Positions 33,937-46,483 of a stretch of 64,000 nt of DNA are shown piece by piece. The DNA lies in assembly GCA_905221605.1 (NCBI GenBank), contig CAJNDS010000038.1:184129-248128 (forward strand), in the 5' to 3' direction. Position numbers and translations under genes: made by a program. The notes beneath the pieces were generated by a model that worked only from the letters and a program-made list of their open reading frames with translations, ran no database searches and had not been told where the DNA came from. Source of the stretch: Symbiodinium natans. Its lineage: Eukaryota; Sar; Dinophyceae; Suessiales; Symbiodiniaceae. Numbering within the stretch: the first letter of the stretch is position 1; each line of letters opens with the position of its first letter.

Positions 33937-35860
33937 CAATCACTGGGGCAGATGGTTTTGCAACATCTGGAGTGTTGGGGGCCATGTGGCCGGAAATGTA
34001 TCCAGCTGATGCTCATGATGCTCCCCACCTGCCTGGTAAAATGGGCGCAATCACTGGGGCAGATGGTTTTACAAGATCTGGAGTCTAGGGGGGCCTTGTG
34101 AGCGGAAATGTACCCAGCTGATGCTCATGATGCTCCCCCTCCTGCCTGGTAAAATGCGCGCAATCGATGGTCTTGCAACATCTGGAGTCTAGGGGGGCCA
34201 TGTGGCCGGAAATGTACCCAGCTGATGCTCATGATGCTCCCCTCCTGCCGCCTCAAATGCGCGCAATCACTGGGGCAGATGGTTTTGCAACATCTGGAGT
34301 CTAGGGGGGCCATGTGGCCAGAAATGTACCCAGCTGATGCTCATGATGCTCCCCTCCTGCCTGGTAAAATGCACCAATCACTGGGGCAGATGGTTTTGCA
34401 ACATCTGGAGTCTAGGGGGGGCCATGTGGTCGGAAATGTACCCAGCTGATGCTCATGATGCTCCCCTCCTGCCTGGTAAAATGGGCGCAATCACTGGCGC
34501 AGATGCAACATCTGGAGTCTAGTGGGCCATGTGGCTGGAAACGTACCCAGCTGATTCTCTGGTAAAATGCGCGTAATCACTGGGGCAGATGGTTTTGCAA
34601 CATCTGGAGTCTAGGGGGGCCATGTGGCCGGAAATGTACCCAGCTGATGCTCATGATGCTCCCCTCCTGCCTCGTCAAATGCGTGCATCACTGGGGCAGA
34701 TGGTTTTGCAACATCTGGAGTCTAGGCGGGCCATGTGGCCGTAAATGTACCCAGCTGATGCTCATGACTGATGCTCATGATGCTCCCCTCCTGCCTCGTC
34801 AAATGCGCGCAATCACAGATGGTTTTGCAACATCTGGAGTCCAGGAGGGCTATGTGGCCGGAAATGTACCCAGCTGATGCTCATGATGCTCCCCTCCTGC
34901 CTGGCAAAATGCGCGCAATCACTGGGGCAGATGGTTTTGCAACATCTGGAGTCTACGGGGGCCATGTGGCCCGAAATGTACCCAGCTGATGCTCATGATG
35001 CTCCCCTCCTGCCTGTGAAATGCGCGCAATCACTGGGGCAGATGGTTTTGCAACATCTGGAGTCTAGGGGGCCATGTGGCCGGAAATGTACCCAGCTGAT
35101 GCTCATGATGCTCCCCTCCTGCCTCCTCAAATGCACGCAATCACTGGGGCAGATGGTTTTGCAACATCTGGAGTCTAGGGGGGACCCAGCTGATGCTCAT
35201 GATGCCCCCCTCCTGCCTGGTAAAATGCGCGCCATCACTGGGGCAGATGGTTTTGCAACATCTGAAGTCTAGGGGGGCCATGTGGTCGGAAATGTACCCA
35301 GCTGATGCTCATGATGCTCCCCTCCTGCCGGCAGATTGTTTTGCAACATCTGGAGTCTAGGGGGCCATGTGGCCGGAAATGTGCCCAGCCGATGCTCATG
35401 CTGCTGCAACATCTGGAGTCTAGGGCGGGCATGTGGCCGGAAATGTACCCAGCTGATGCTCATGATGCTCCCCTCCTGCCTGGTCAAATGTGTGCAATCA
35501 CTGGGGCAGATGGTTTTGCAACATCTCGAGTCTTGGGGGGCCATGTGGCCGGAAATGTACCCAGCTGGTGCTCATGATGCTCCCCTCCTGCCTGATAAAA
35601 TGGGCGCAATCACTGGGGCAGGTGGTTTTGCAACATCTGCAGTCTCGGGGGGCCATGTGGCCGGAAATGTACCCAGCTGATGCTCATGATGCTCCCCTCC
35701 TGCCTCCTCAAATGCGCGCAAGCACTGGGGCAGATGGTTTTGCAACATCTGGAGTCTAGGGGGGCCATGTGGTCGGAAATGTACCCAGCTGATGCTTATG
35801 ATGCTCCCCTCCTGCCTGGTCAAATGCGCGCAATCACTGGGGCAGATGGTTTTGCAACAT

Positions 35861-36597
35861 TGCTCGCATTTGACGAGGCAGGAAGGGAGCATCATGAGCA
35901 TCAGCTGGGTACATTTCCGGCCACATGGCCCCCCTAGACTCCAGATGTTGCAAAACCATCTGCCTGATTGCTCGCATTTGACGAGGTAGGAGGGGAGCAT
36001 CATGAGCATCAGCTGGGTACATTTCCGGCCACATGGCCCCCCTAGACTCCAGATGTTGCAAAACCATCTGCCGAGGCAGGAAGGGAGCATCATGAGCATC
36101 AGCTGGGTACATTTCCGGCCACATGGCCCCGCTAGACTCCTCATGTTGCAAAACCATCTGCCCAGTGATTGCTCGCATTTGACGAGGCAGGAGGGGAGCA
36201 TCATGAGCATCAGCTGGTTCCGGCCACATGGCCCCCCTAGACTCCAGATGTTGCAAAACCATCTGCCCAGTGATTGCTCGCATTTGAGGAGGCAGGAGGG
36301 GAGCATCATGAGCATCAGCTGGGTACATTTCCGGCCACATGGCCCCCCTAGACTCCAGATGTTGCAAAACCATCTGCCCCAGTGATTGCTCGCATTTGAC
36401 GAGGCAGGGAGGGGAGCATCATGAGCATCAGCTGGGTACATTTCCGGCCACATGGCCCCCCTAGACTCCAGATGTTGCAAAACCATCTGCCCCAGTGATT
36501 GCGCGCATTTGACGAGGCAGGAAGGGAGCATCATGAGCATCAGCTGGGTACATTTCCGGCCACATGGCCCCCCTAGACTCCAGATGTTGCAAAACCA
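35861..36597 (-). repeat. Inverted block inside the satellite array
   Basis: At 35,860/35,861 the forward monomer stops within TTTTGCAACAT and continues as reverse-complement monomers (TGCTCGCATTTGACGAGG). The orientation returns to forward near 36,597 with a junction CCACTGGAGTCTGGAGTC. The block is 737 bp, about seven monomers. All inverted copies carry the GAGCAATCAC-type variant typical of 28.8-31.4 and 36.8-38.1 kb, not the GCGCAATCAC type of the copies on its left. Both junctions fall inside a monomer. Confidence 0.95.
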
Positions 36598-38502
36598 CTG
36601 GAGTCTGGAGTCTAGGGGGGCCATGTGGTCGGAAATGTACCCAGCTGATGCTCATGATGCTCCCTTCCTGCCTCGTCAAATGCGCGCAATCACTGGGGCA
36701 GATGGTTTTGCAACATCTGGAGTCTAGGGGGGCCATGTGGCCGGAAATGTACCCAGCTGATGCTCATGATGCTCCCCTCCCTGCCTCGTCAAATGCGAGC
36801 AATCACTGGGGCAGATGGTTTTGCAACATCTGGAGTCTAGGGGGGCCATGTGGCCGGAAATGTACCCAGCTGATGCTCATGATGCTCCCCTCCTGCCTCG
36901 TCAAATGCGAGCAATCACTGGGGCAGATGGTTTTGCAACATCTGGAGTCTGGGGGGGCCATGTGGCCGGAAATGTACCCAGCTGATGCTCATGATGCTCC
37001 CTTCCTGCCTCGTCAAATGCGAGCAATCACTGGGCAGATGGTTTTGCAACATCTGGAGTCTAGGGGGGGGCCATGTGGCCGGAAATGTACCCAGCTGATG
37101 CTCATGATGCTCCCCTCCTGCCTCCTCAAATGCACGCAATCACTGGGGCAGATGGTTTTGCAACATCTGGAGTCTAGGGGGGCCATGTGGCCGGAAATGT
37201 ACCCAGCTGATGCTCATGATACTCCCTTCCTGCCTCGTCAAATGCGAGCAAGCCATCTGGCCGGAAATGTACCCAGCTGATGCTCATGATGCTCCCTTCC
37301 TGCCTCGTCAAATGCGAGCAATCACTGGGCAGATGGTTTTGCAACATCTGGAGTCTAGGGGGGCCATGTGGCCGGAAATGTACCCAGCTGATGCTCATGA
37401 TGCTCCCTTCCTGCCTCGTCCAATGCGAGCAATCACTGGGCAGATGGTTTTGCAACATCTGGAGTCTAGGGGGGCCATGTGGCCGGAAATGTACCCAGCT
37501 GATGCTCATGATGCGCCTCGTCAAATGCGAGCAATCACTGGGGCAGATGGTTTTGCAACATCTGGAGCCTAGGGGGGCCATGTGGCCGGAAATGTACCCA
37601 GCTGATGCTCATGATGCTCCCTTCCTGCCTGGTAAAATGCGCGCAATCACTGGGGCAGATGGTTTTGCAACATCTGGAGTCTAGGGGGGGCCATGTGGCC
37701 GGAAATGTACCCAGCTGATGCTCATGATGCTCCCCTCCTGCCTCGTCAAATGCGAGCAATCACTGGGGCAGATGGTTTTGCAACATCTGGAGTCTAGGGG
37801 AGCCATGTGGCCGGAAATGTACCCAGCTGATGCTCATGATGCTCCCCTCCTGCCTCGTCAAACGCGCGCCATCATCACTGGGGCAGATGGTTTTGCAACA
37901 TCTGGAGTCTAGGGGGGCCATGTGGTCGGAAATGTACCCACCTGATGCTCATGATGCTCCCCTCCTGCCGGCAGATTGTGTTGCAACATCTGGAGTCTAG
38001 GGGGGCCATGTGGTCGGAATTGCACCCAGCTGATGCTCATGATGCTCCCCTCCTGCCTCGTCAAATGCGAGCAATCACTGGGGCAGATGGTTTTGCAACA
38101 TCTGGAGTCTAGGGGGGCCATGTGGCCAGAAATGTACCCAGCTGATGCTCATGATGCTCCCCTCCTGCCTGGTCAAATGCGCGCAATCACTGGGGCAGAT
38201 GGTTTGGCAACATCTGGAGTCTAAGGGGCCATGTGGTCGGAAATGTACCCAGCTGATGCTCATGATGCTCCCCTCCTGCGCAACATCTGGAGTCTAGGGG
38301 GGCCATGTGGCCGGAAATGTACCCAGCTGATGCTCATGATGCTCCCCTCCTGCCTGGTAAAATGGGCGCAATCACTGGGGCAGGTGGTTATGCAACATCT
38401 GGAGTCTAGGGGGCCATGTGGCCGGAAATGTACCCAGCTGATGCTCATGATGCTCCCCTCCTGCCTCGTCAAATGCGAGCAATCACTGGGGCAGATGGTT
38501 TT

Positions 38503-40732
38503 GCAACATCTGGAGTCCAGGGGGGCTATGTGGCCGGAAATGTACCCAGCTGATGCTCATGATGCTCCCCTCCTGCCTCGTCAAATGCGCGCAATCACTG
38601 GGGCAGATGGTTTTGCAACATCTGGAGTCTAGGGGGGCCATGTGGCCAGAAATGTACCCAGCTGAGGCTCATGATGCTCCCCTCCTGCCTGTGAAATGCG
38701 CGCAATCACTGGGGCAGATGGTTTTGCAACATCTGGAGTCTAGGGGGGCCATGTGGCCGGAAATGTACCCAGCTGATGCTCATGATGCTCCCCTCCTGCC
38801 TCCTCAAATGCACGCTATCACTGGGGCAGATGGTTTTGCAACATCTGGAGTCTAGGGGGGCCATGTGGTCGGAAATGTACCCAGCTGATGCTCATGATGC
38901 TCCCCTCCTGCCGGCAGATTGTTTTGCGACATGTGGAGTCTAGGGGGCCATGTGGCCGGAAATGTGCCCAGCTGATGCTCATGATGCTCCCCTCCTGCCT
39001 GGTAAAATGCGCGCAATCACTGGGGCAGATGGTTTTGCAACATCTCGAGTCTAGGGAGGCCATGTGGCCGGAAATGTACCCAGCTGATGCTCATGATGCT
39101 CCCCTCCTGCCTTGTCAAATGCGCGCAATCACTGGGGCAGATGGTTTTGCAACATCTGGAGTCTAGGGGGGCCATGTGGCCGGAAATGTACCCAGCTGAT
39201 GCTCATGATGCTCCCCTCCTGCCTGGTAAAATGGGCGCAATCACTGGGGCAGGTGGTTTTGCAACATCTGGAGGCTAGGGGGCCATGTGGCCGGAATTGT
39301 ACCCAGCTGATGCTCATGATGCTCCCCTCCTGCCTGGTCAAATGCGCGCAATCACTGGGGCAGATGGTTTTGCAACATCTGGAGTCTAGGGGGGCCATGT
39401 GGTCGGAAATGTACCCAACTCATGCTTATGACGCTGCACCCCTCCTGCCTGGTAAAATGCGCGCAATCACTGGGGCAGATGGTTTTGCAACATCTGGAGT
39501 CTAGGGGGGCCATGTGGCCAGAAATGTACCCAGCTGATGCTCATGATGCTCCCCTCCTGCGCAACATCTGGAGTCTAGGGGGGCCATGTGGTCGGAAATG
39601 TACCCAGCTGATGCTCATGATGCTCCCCTCCTGCGCAACATCTGGAGTCCAGGGGGGCTATGTGGCCGGAAATGTACCCAGCTGATGCTCATGATGCTCC
39701 CCTCCTGCCTCGTCAAATGCGCGCAATCACTGGGGCAGATGGTTTTGCAACATCTGGAGTCTAGGGGGGCCATGTGGCCAGAACTGTACCCAGCTGAGGC
39801 TCATGATGCTCCCCTCCTGCCTGTGAAATGCGCGCAATCACTGGGGCAGATGGTTTTGCAACATCTGGAGTCTAGGGGGGCCATGTGGCCGGAAATGTAC
39901 CCAGCTGATGCTCATGATGCTCCCCTCCTGCCTCCTCAAATGCACGCTATCACTGGGGCAGATGGTTTTGCAACATCTGGAGTCTAGGGGGGCCATGTGG
40001 TCGGAAATGTACCCAGCTGATGCTCATGATGCTCCCCTCCTGCCGGCAGATTGTTTTGCGACATGTGGAGTCTAGGGGGCCATGTGGCCGGAAATGTGCC
40101 CAGCTGATGCTCATGATGCTCCCCTCCTGCCTGGTAAAATGCGCGCAATCACTGGGGCAGATGGTTTTGCAACATCTCGAGTCTAGGGAGGCCATGTGGC
40201 CGGAAATGTACCCAGCTGATGCTCATGATGCTCCCCTCCTGCCTTGTCAAATGCGCGCAATCACTGGGGCAGATGGTTTTGCAACATCTGGAGTCTAGGG
40301 GGGCCATGTGGCCGGAAATGTACCCAGCTGATGCTCATGATGCTCCCCTCCTGCCTGGTAAAATGGGCGCAATCACTGGGGCAGGTGGTTTTGCAACATC
40401 TGGAGTCTAGGGGGCCATGTGGCCGGAATTGTACCCAGCTGATGCTCATGATGCTCCCCTCCTGCCTGGTCAAATGCGCGCAATCACTGGGGCAGATGGT
40501 TTTGCAACATCTGGAGTCTAGGGGGGCCATGTGGTCGGAAATGTACCCAACTCATGCTTATGACGCTGCACCCCTCCTGCCTGGTAAAATGCGCGCAATC
40601 ACTGGGGCAGATGGTTTTGCAACATCTGGAGTCTAGGGGGGCCATGTGGCCAGAAATGTACCCAGCTGATGCTCATGATGCTCCCCTCCTGCGCAACATC
40701 TGGAGTCTAGGGGGGCCATGTGGTCGGAAATG
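38503..40732. repeat. Higher-order duplication in satellite, 1,132-bp offset
   Basis: The block of about 38,503-39,600 recurs nearly base for base at about 39,635-40,732, an offset of 1,132 bp. Shared rare markers include the GCTGAGGCTCATG unit, the CCGGCAGATTGTTTTGCGAC unit and the TGACGCTGCACCCCTCC unit. The first copy has GAGGCTAGGGGG where the second has GAGTCTAGGGGG, so divergence is very low and the duplication is recent. Confidence 0.92.
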
Positions 40733-43700
40733 TGCCCAGCTGATGCTCATGATGCTCCCCTCCTGCCTGGTCAAATGCGCGCAATCACTGGCGCAGATGG
40801 TTTTGCAACATCTGGAGTCTAGGGGGGCTATGTGGCTGGAAATGTACCCAGCTGATGCTCATGACGCTCCCCTCCTGCCTGGTAAAATGCGCGTAATCAC
40901 TGGGGCAGATAGTTTTGCAACATCTGGAGTCTAGGGGGGCCATGTGGCCGGAAATGTACCCAGCTGATGCTCATGATGCCCCCCCTCCTGCCTCCTCAAA
41001 TGCGCGCAATCACTGGGGCAGATGGTTTTGCAACATCTGGAGTCTAGGGGGGCCATGTGGCCGGAAATGTACCCAGCTGATTGATGCTCATGATGCTCCC
41101 CTCCTGCCTGGTCAAATGTGCGCAATCACTGGGGCAGATGGTTTTGCAACATCTGGAGTCTAGGGGGGCCATGTGGCCGGAAATGTACCCAGCTGATGCT
41201 CATCATGCCCCCTCCTGCCTGGCAAAATGCGCGCAATCACTGGGGCACATGGTTTGGCAACATCTGGAGTCCAGGGGGGCTATGTGGTCGGAAATGTACC
41301 CAGCTGCTCATGATGCTCCCCTCCTGCCTGGTAAAATGCGCGCAATCCCTGGGGCAGATGGTTTTGCAACATCTGGAGTCTAGGGGGGCCATGTGGCCGG
41401 AAATGTACCCAGCTGATGCTCATGATGCTCCCCTCCTGCCTGCTCAAATGCGCGCAATCACTGGGGCAGATGGTTTTGCAACATCTGGTGTCGGGGGGGC
41501 CATGTGGCCGGAAATGTACCCAGCCTGGTAAAATGCGCCAATCACTGGGGCAGATGGTTGTGCAACATCTGTTGTCAGGGGGGCCATGTGGTCGGAAATG
41601 TACCCAGCTGATGCTCATGATGCTCCCCTCCTGCCTGGTAAAATGCGCGCAATCACTGGGGCAGATGGTTTTGCAACATCTGGAGTCTAGTTGGCCATGT
41701 GGCTGGAAATGTACCCAGCTGATGCTTATGATGCTCCCCTCCAAATGCGCGTAATCACTGGGGCAGATGGTTTTGCAACATCTGGAGTCTAGGGGGGGCC
41801 ATGTGGCCAGAAATGTACGCAGCTGATGCTCATGATGCTCCCCTCCTGCCTGGTCAAATGCGCGCAATCACTGGGGCAGATGGTTTTGCAACATCTGGAG
41901 TCTAGGCGGGCCATGTGGCCGGAAATGTACCCAGCTGATGCTCATGATGCCCTCCTGCCTGGTAAAATGCGCGCAATCACTGGGGCAGATGGTTTTGCAA
42001 CATCTGGAGTCTAGGGGGGACTTGTGGCCGGAAATGTAGCCAGATGAAATCTTAAGATGCTCCCAACATCTGGCTTGCTCATGATGCTCCCCTCCTGCCT
42101 GGTCAAATGCGCGCACTCACTGGGGCAGATGGTTGTGCAACATCTGGAGTCTAGGGGGGGCCATGTGGCCGGAAATGTACCCAGCTGATGCTCATGATGC
42201 CCTCCTGCCTGGTAAAATGCGTGGTATCACTGGGGCAGATGGTTTTTCAACATCTGGAGTCTAGGGGGGCCATGTGGCCGGAAATGTACCCAGCTGATGC
42301 TCATGATGCTCCCCTCCGGCCTGGTAAAATGCGTGCTATCACTGGGGCAGATGGTTTTGCAACATCTGGAGTCTAGGGGTCATGATGCTCCCCTCCTGCC
42401 TGGTCAAATGCGCGCAATCACTGGGGCAGATGGTTTTGCAACATCTGGAGTCTAGGGGGGCCATGTGGCCGGAAATGTATCCAGCTGATGCTCATGAAGC
42501 CCTCCTGCCTGGTAAAATGCGTGCTATCACTGGGGCAAGTCTAGGGGGGCCATGTGGCCGGAAATGTACCCAGCTGATGCTCATGATGCTCCCCTCCTGC
42601 CTGGTCAAATGCGCGCAGTCACTGGGGCAGATGGTTTTGCAACAACTAGAGTCCAAGGGCATGTGCTCCCCTCCTGCCTGGTAAAATGCGTGCTATCACT
42701 GGGGCAGATAGCATTGCAACATCTGGAGTGTAGGGGGCCATGTGGACGGAAATGTACCCAGCTGATGCTCATGATGCTCCCCTCCTGCCTGGTAAAATGC
42801 ACGCAATCACGGGGGCAGATGGTTTTGCAACATCTGGAGTCTAGGGGGGCCATGTGGCCGGAAATGTACCCAGCTGATGCTCATGATGCTCCCCTCCTGC
42901 CTGGTCAAACGCGCGCAATCACTGGGGCAGATGCTTTTGCAACATCTAGAGTCCAGGGGCATGTGCTCCCCTCCTGCCTGGTCAAATGCGCGCAATCACT
43001 GGGGCAGATGGTTTTGCAACATCTGGAGTCTAGTTGTCCATGTGGCTGGAGATGTACCCAGCTGATGCTCATGATGCTCCCCTCCTGCCTGGTAAAATGC
43101 GCGCAATCACTGGGGCAGATGGATTTGCAAACCATGCGGCCGGAAATGTACCCACCTGATGCTCATGATTCTCCCCTCCTGCCTGGCAAAATGCGCGCAA
43201 TGACTGGGGCAGATGGTTTTGCAACACCTGGAGTCTAGGGGGGCCATGTGGCCGGAAATGTACCCAGCTGATGCTCATGATGCCCTCCTGCCTGGTAAAA
43301 TGCGCGCAATCACTGGGGCAGATGGTTTTGCAACATCTGGAGTCTAGGGAGGCTGTGTGGCCGGAAATGTACCCAGCTGATGCTCATGATGCTCCCAACA
43401 TCTGGCTTGCTCATGATGCTCCCCTCCTGCCTGGTAAAATGCGCGCACTCACTGGGGCAGATGCTTTTGCAACATCTGGAGTCTAGGGCGCCATGTGGCC
43501 GGAAATGTACCCAGCTGATGCTCATGATGCTCCCCTCCTGCCTGGCAAAATGCGTGCAATCACTGGGGCAGATGCTTTTGCAACATCTGGAGTCTAGGGC
43601 GGCCATGTGCCGGAAATGTACCCAGCTGATGCTCATGATGCTCCCCTCCTGCCTGGTCAAATGCGCGCAATCACTGGGACAGATGGTTTTGCAACTTCTG

Positions 43701-44652
43701 GAGTCTAGGCGGGCCATGTGGCCGGAAATGTACCCAGCTGATTCTCATGATGCTCCCCTCCTGCCTGGTAAAATGCGCGCAATCACTGGGGCAGATGGTT
43801 TTGCAACATCTGGAGTCTAGGGGGGCCATGTGGCCGGAAATGTACCCAGCTGATGCTCATGATGCTCCCATCCTGCCTGGTAACATGCGCGCCATGACTG
43901 GGGCAGATGGTTTTGCAGCATCTGGAATAGGGGGACCATGTGGCCGGAAATGTACCCAGCTGATGCTCATGATGCTCCCCTCCTGCCTGGGAAAATGCGC
44001 GCAATCACGCAGATGGTTGTGCAACATCTGGAGTCTAGGGGGCCATGTGGCCGGAAATGTACCCAGCTGATGCTCATGATGCTCCCCTCCTGCCTGGTAA
44101 AATGCGCGCAATCACTGGGGCAGATGGTTTTGCAACATCTGGAGTCTAGAGGGCCATGTGGCCAGAAATGTACCCAGCTGATGCTCATGATGCTCCCCTC
44201 CTGCCTGGTAAAATGCGCGCAATCACTCGGGCAGATGGTTCTGCAACATCTGGAGTCTAGGGGGGCCATGTGGCCGGAAATGTACCCAGCTGATGCTTAT
44301 GATGCTTTCTCCTGCCTCATCAAATGCGCGCAATCACTGGCACCGTGGGTTTTGCAACATCTGGAATCTATAGGGGGCCATACGTTCATGATGCTCCCCC
44401 TCTCGTCAAATGCGCGCAATTAAGGGGGCCATATGGGCGGAGAAATGCCCGGCTGATGCTCATGATGCTCCCCTCCTGCCTCGTCGAATGCGTGCCATCA
44501 CTGGGGCAGTGGGTTTTGGTCTAGGGGGGCCTTCTGTCCTCATGATGCTCCCCTGGGCCGTCGACAGCGTCACCACACTTCGTAAGAGTTCGTGAAGATC
44601 CTGTGTCGCGGAATGTCATGTATTCCCTGGCTTCCTGCTGAAGTTGCTGCAG

Positions 44653-44770
44653 GTTCCTGCACAGCTGCGGGCATCCGTGCGAACTACGTGCGTTTCACGG
44701 CGCGCCTTCCAGCCTTGGAGACTGGCAATGCTCTCCGAATCTCTGGCGATGTGGTCACAGCAGTGGCCTG
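44653..44770 (+). CDS. Giant secreted protein, first exon after the satellite
   Basis: After a TGCTGCAG acceptor the frame reads SCTAAGIRANYVRFTARLPA and then ALRISGDVVTAVA before TGA. The Cys, then a NYVxFT strand, then a short turn and a final strand match the module style of exons on the left of the array. It lies about 100 bases beyond the last satellite copy. The phase relative to the exon ending at 28,626 is not certain, so a small intervening exon is possible. Confidence 0.55.
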
Positions 44771-45874
44771 AGCTCGACTGCTGAGTTCTCAAGCGCCAGC
44801 AGAAGTGTGTTTTGGACATCTTGGGGCAGGAGAGGAAGGAATCTACGGTCATCAGCCCTCATCCATCGAGGTTTGTGTTTGTTGCACACCCGTTAATGCT
44901 GAATCACCATATTTACAAGATTTCAGCGACCGCCCGCTGGTTGATGTGCCCCACTTGCCTCACCTGCCGCCCACCGCTTGCCTCGCTTGTCTCCTTTATG
45001 AATATTTGATGTGAAAACACACCTCCAGCACCCTGCAAACCCCAACCCCCAATCGTCCCGTCCCCGCCACCTTCCTCCTCTGCTCGTGTCTTTATGGCAG
45101 ACTTCCCCTTTTTCCCCACATCTTTGTGTGGGGTTCTTACTTTTGGGGCTGTCCCGCCTCCTCCTCCTCCTCCTTCTCCTCCTCCTGCTCCTTCTCCTTC
45201 TCCTTCTCCTTCCCCTTCTCCTTCTCCTTCTCCTTCTCCTCCTCCACCTCTTCCTCCGCCTCCTCCTCCGCCTCCTCCTCCTCCCTCCTCCCTCCGCACC
45301 ATACAACACGTCACCGTCATGCACACTCCTCTCACGCTAATTTCATCGGTCCAAACCCCCCCCCCCCCCCCCCCTCCCCACCCCCCCCCTGTTTGTTAAA
45401 CCCCGGGGCCTGCTCGAACCGGCTGTCTTTGAGGCAGATGCCAGGATGCCAGGGTTGCTGGTGCTAGTCATGGCTTCTTCAATTTTGCAAGTGGTTTTTG
45501 CTGAAGCACACACTGCCAATGCAAGAGTTTATCCACTGACACGACTTCGCATCCCCCCCCCCAACTCAACGTGGGGATGCTTGTAGAAGTCGCTTAGCCA
45601 TAACCACGACCCTATTTGCCAAGCAGACACATGCAGGCAGCCAAGTTTCGAGCCTCGCCCAGCACAAAACAGCACAAAACATCGCAAAACAGCGCAAAAC
45701 TCGCGTCTCAGGCATAACCGTACCCAGGAGGAGTCGTCCAATGCTTGCTGTGCACGAGACAGGAACACGGCTTGCGCATGTGCGTGAAAGTGTGAGCGCT
45801 CCGGGGGTGACCACTTTGCGGGTGTTACGTTCGCAGCGGATGTTCAGCGGATGTTCGTGGATCTGCACATGTCC
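44771..45874. other. Intron with polypyrimidine triplet repeat and poly(C)
   Basis: 45,154-45,297 is an almost pure pyrimidine strand of CTC/CTT triplets, and 45,356-45,389 is poly(C) with a few interruptions. At 45,660-45,705 the unit CAAAACAGCA recurs four times with changes. I see no coding exon of the surrounding gene here. The long Leu- or Arg-rich open frames are artefacts of the triplet repeat. Confidence 0.8.
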
Positions 45875-46375
45875 AGCATGAATCACAAGTCACAAGTCTT
45901 TCGGGACCAGGCTCCAGGCTTCTCTGCTACAGTCGCAGCTTGTCTGAATGCCTGGCAGGCCGGATTGACTTTCTCCGCATCCTGCGCCATCCGTGCGCCC
46001 TATGCCACAGACATGCCTGATGGTGCCAACCCCCTGCCTGCTGGCACGGAATGCCACTACCGGACTGTCGAGATGGCTCTATTAGCTCCTCGGACGCAAT
46101 GCCTCACAGGGACACCAAGCTCTCCAAGGCTATGACAAGAGTCTACAGCAGGGCTTAGAATCCAGTACTCGTACCGGAAATAGTCAGGACAGCGGCGGCG
46201 TCGTGCAATCGGTTGCTGCACCTGTCCTGCTTCTGCTCGCTACATCACCGTGGCCTGGGGCGCTCTATGCTGTTGAAGTACTGGCCCGCAACCCGCCTAC
46301 ACCGAGCGCTGCTGGAACGTGGACGCTGGAGGTCTTCGAGGACTCCAGCGAGATAACCCCTCTGCTCCTTGTGGT
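45875..46375 (+). CDS. Giant secreted protein, two exons
   Basis: The first, about 45,875-46,100, contains QAPGFSATVAACLNAWQAGL, a Cys pair and DGANPLPAGTECHYRTVEMA. The second, about 46,200-46,372, has PGALYAVEVLARNPPTPSAA followed by TWTLEVFED and ends near a GT. The ARNPPTP..GTWTLEVFED segment parallels IRNPSVE..WEPWQLQTEKL at 47.6 kb, so the module repeats along the gene. The second exon is too fragmented to appear as a long ORF. Confidence 0.6.
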
Positions 46376-46483
46376 GTGATTTTCACATGTGTCTTATGTC
46401 TTGTATGTCTTATTGAGTCTTCTTGCTGATTCGCTTGGCTTGTGCTGCGCGTTGAAGCATAAGGCTCCTCTCGGCAACTGCAG

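Larger units (their letters stand above)
28662..44553. repeat. 112-bp satellite array, about 140 copies
   Basis: The stretch is a head-to-tail tandem array of a 112-bp monomer. Its core reads CAGATGGTTTTGCAACATC, then TGGAGTCTAGGGGGGCCATG, TGGCCGGAAATGTACCCAGC and TGATGCTCATGATGCTCCCC, then a variable segment, then AATCACTGGGG. Copies are mostly 85-100 percent alike by eye. Common variants lose one G (111 bp), lack the CCGGAAATGTA segment, or lack about 33 bases of the variable segment. The first (28,662-28,740) and last (after about 44,290) copies are degenerate. It contains one inverted block and two higher-order duplications (separate entries). Its open frames on both strands are by-products, not genes. 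Confidence 0.97.

Noticed and set aside
28728..44423. Dozens of open frames in the satellite, on both strands, up to 350 codons
   Set aside because: They repeat the monomer in several frames, the same on both strands, with ATG and stop codons supplied by the repeat itself. They are by-products of the array.
28662..44553. CRISPR-like array
   Set aside because: The units abut without unique spacers, the 112-bp period is too long, and the setting is eukaryotic. This is a satellite.
44913..45340. Gly/Glu-rich, Arg-rich and Leu-rich frames
   Set aside because: They are translations of a CTC/CTT triplet repeat in all frames.
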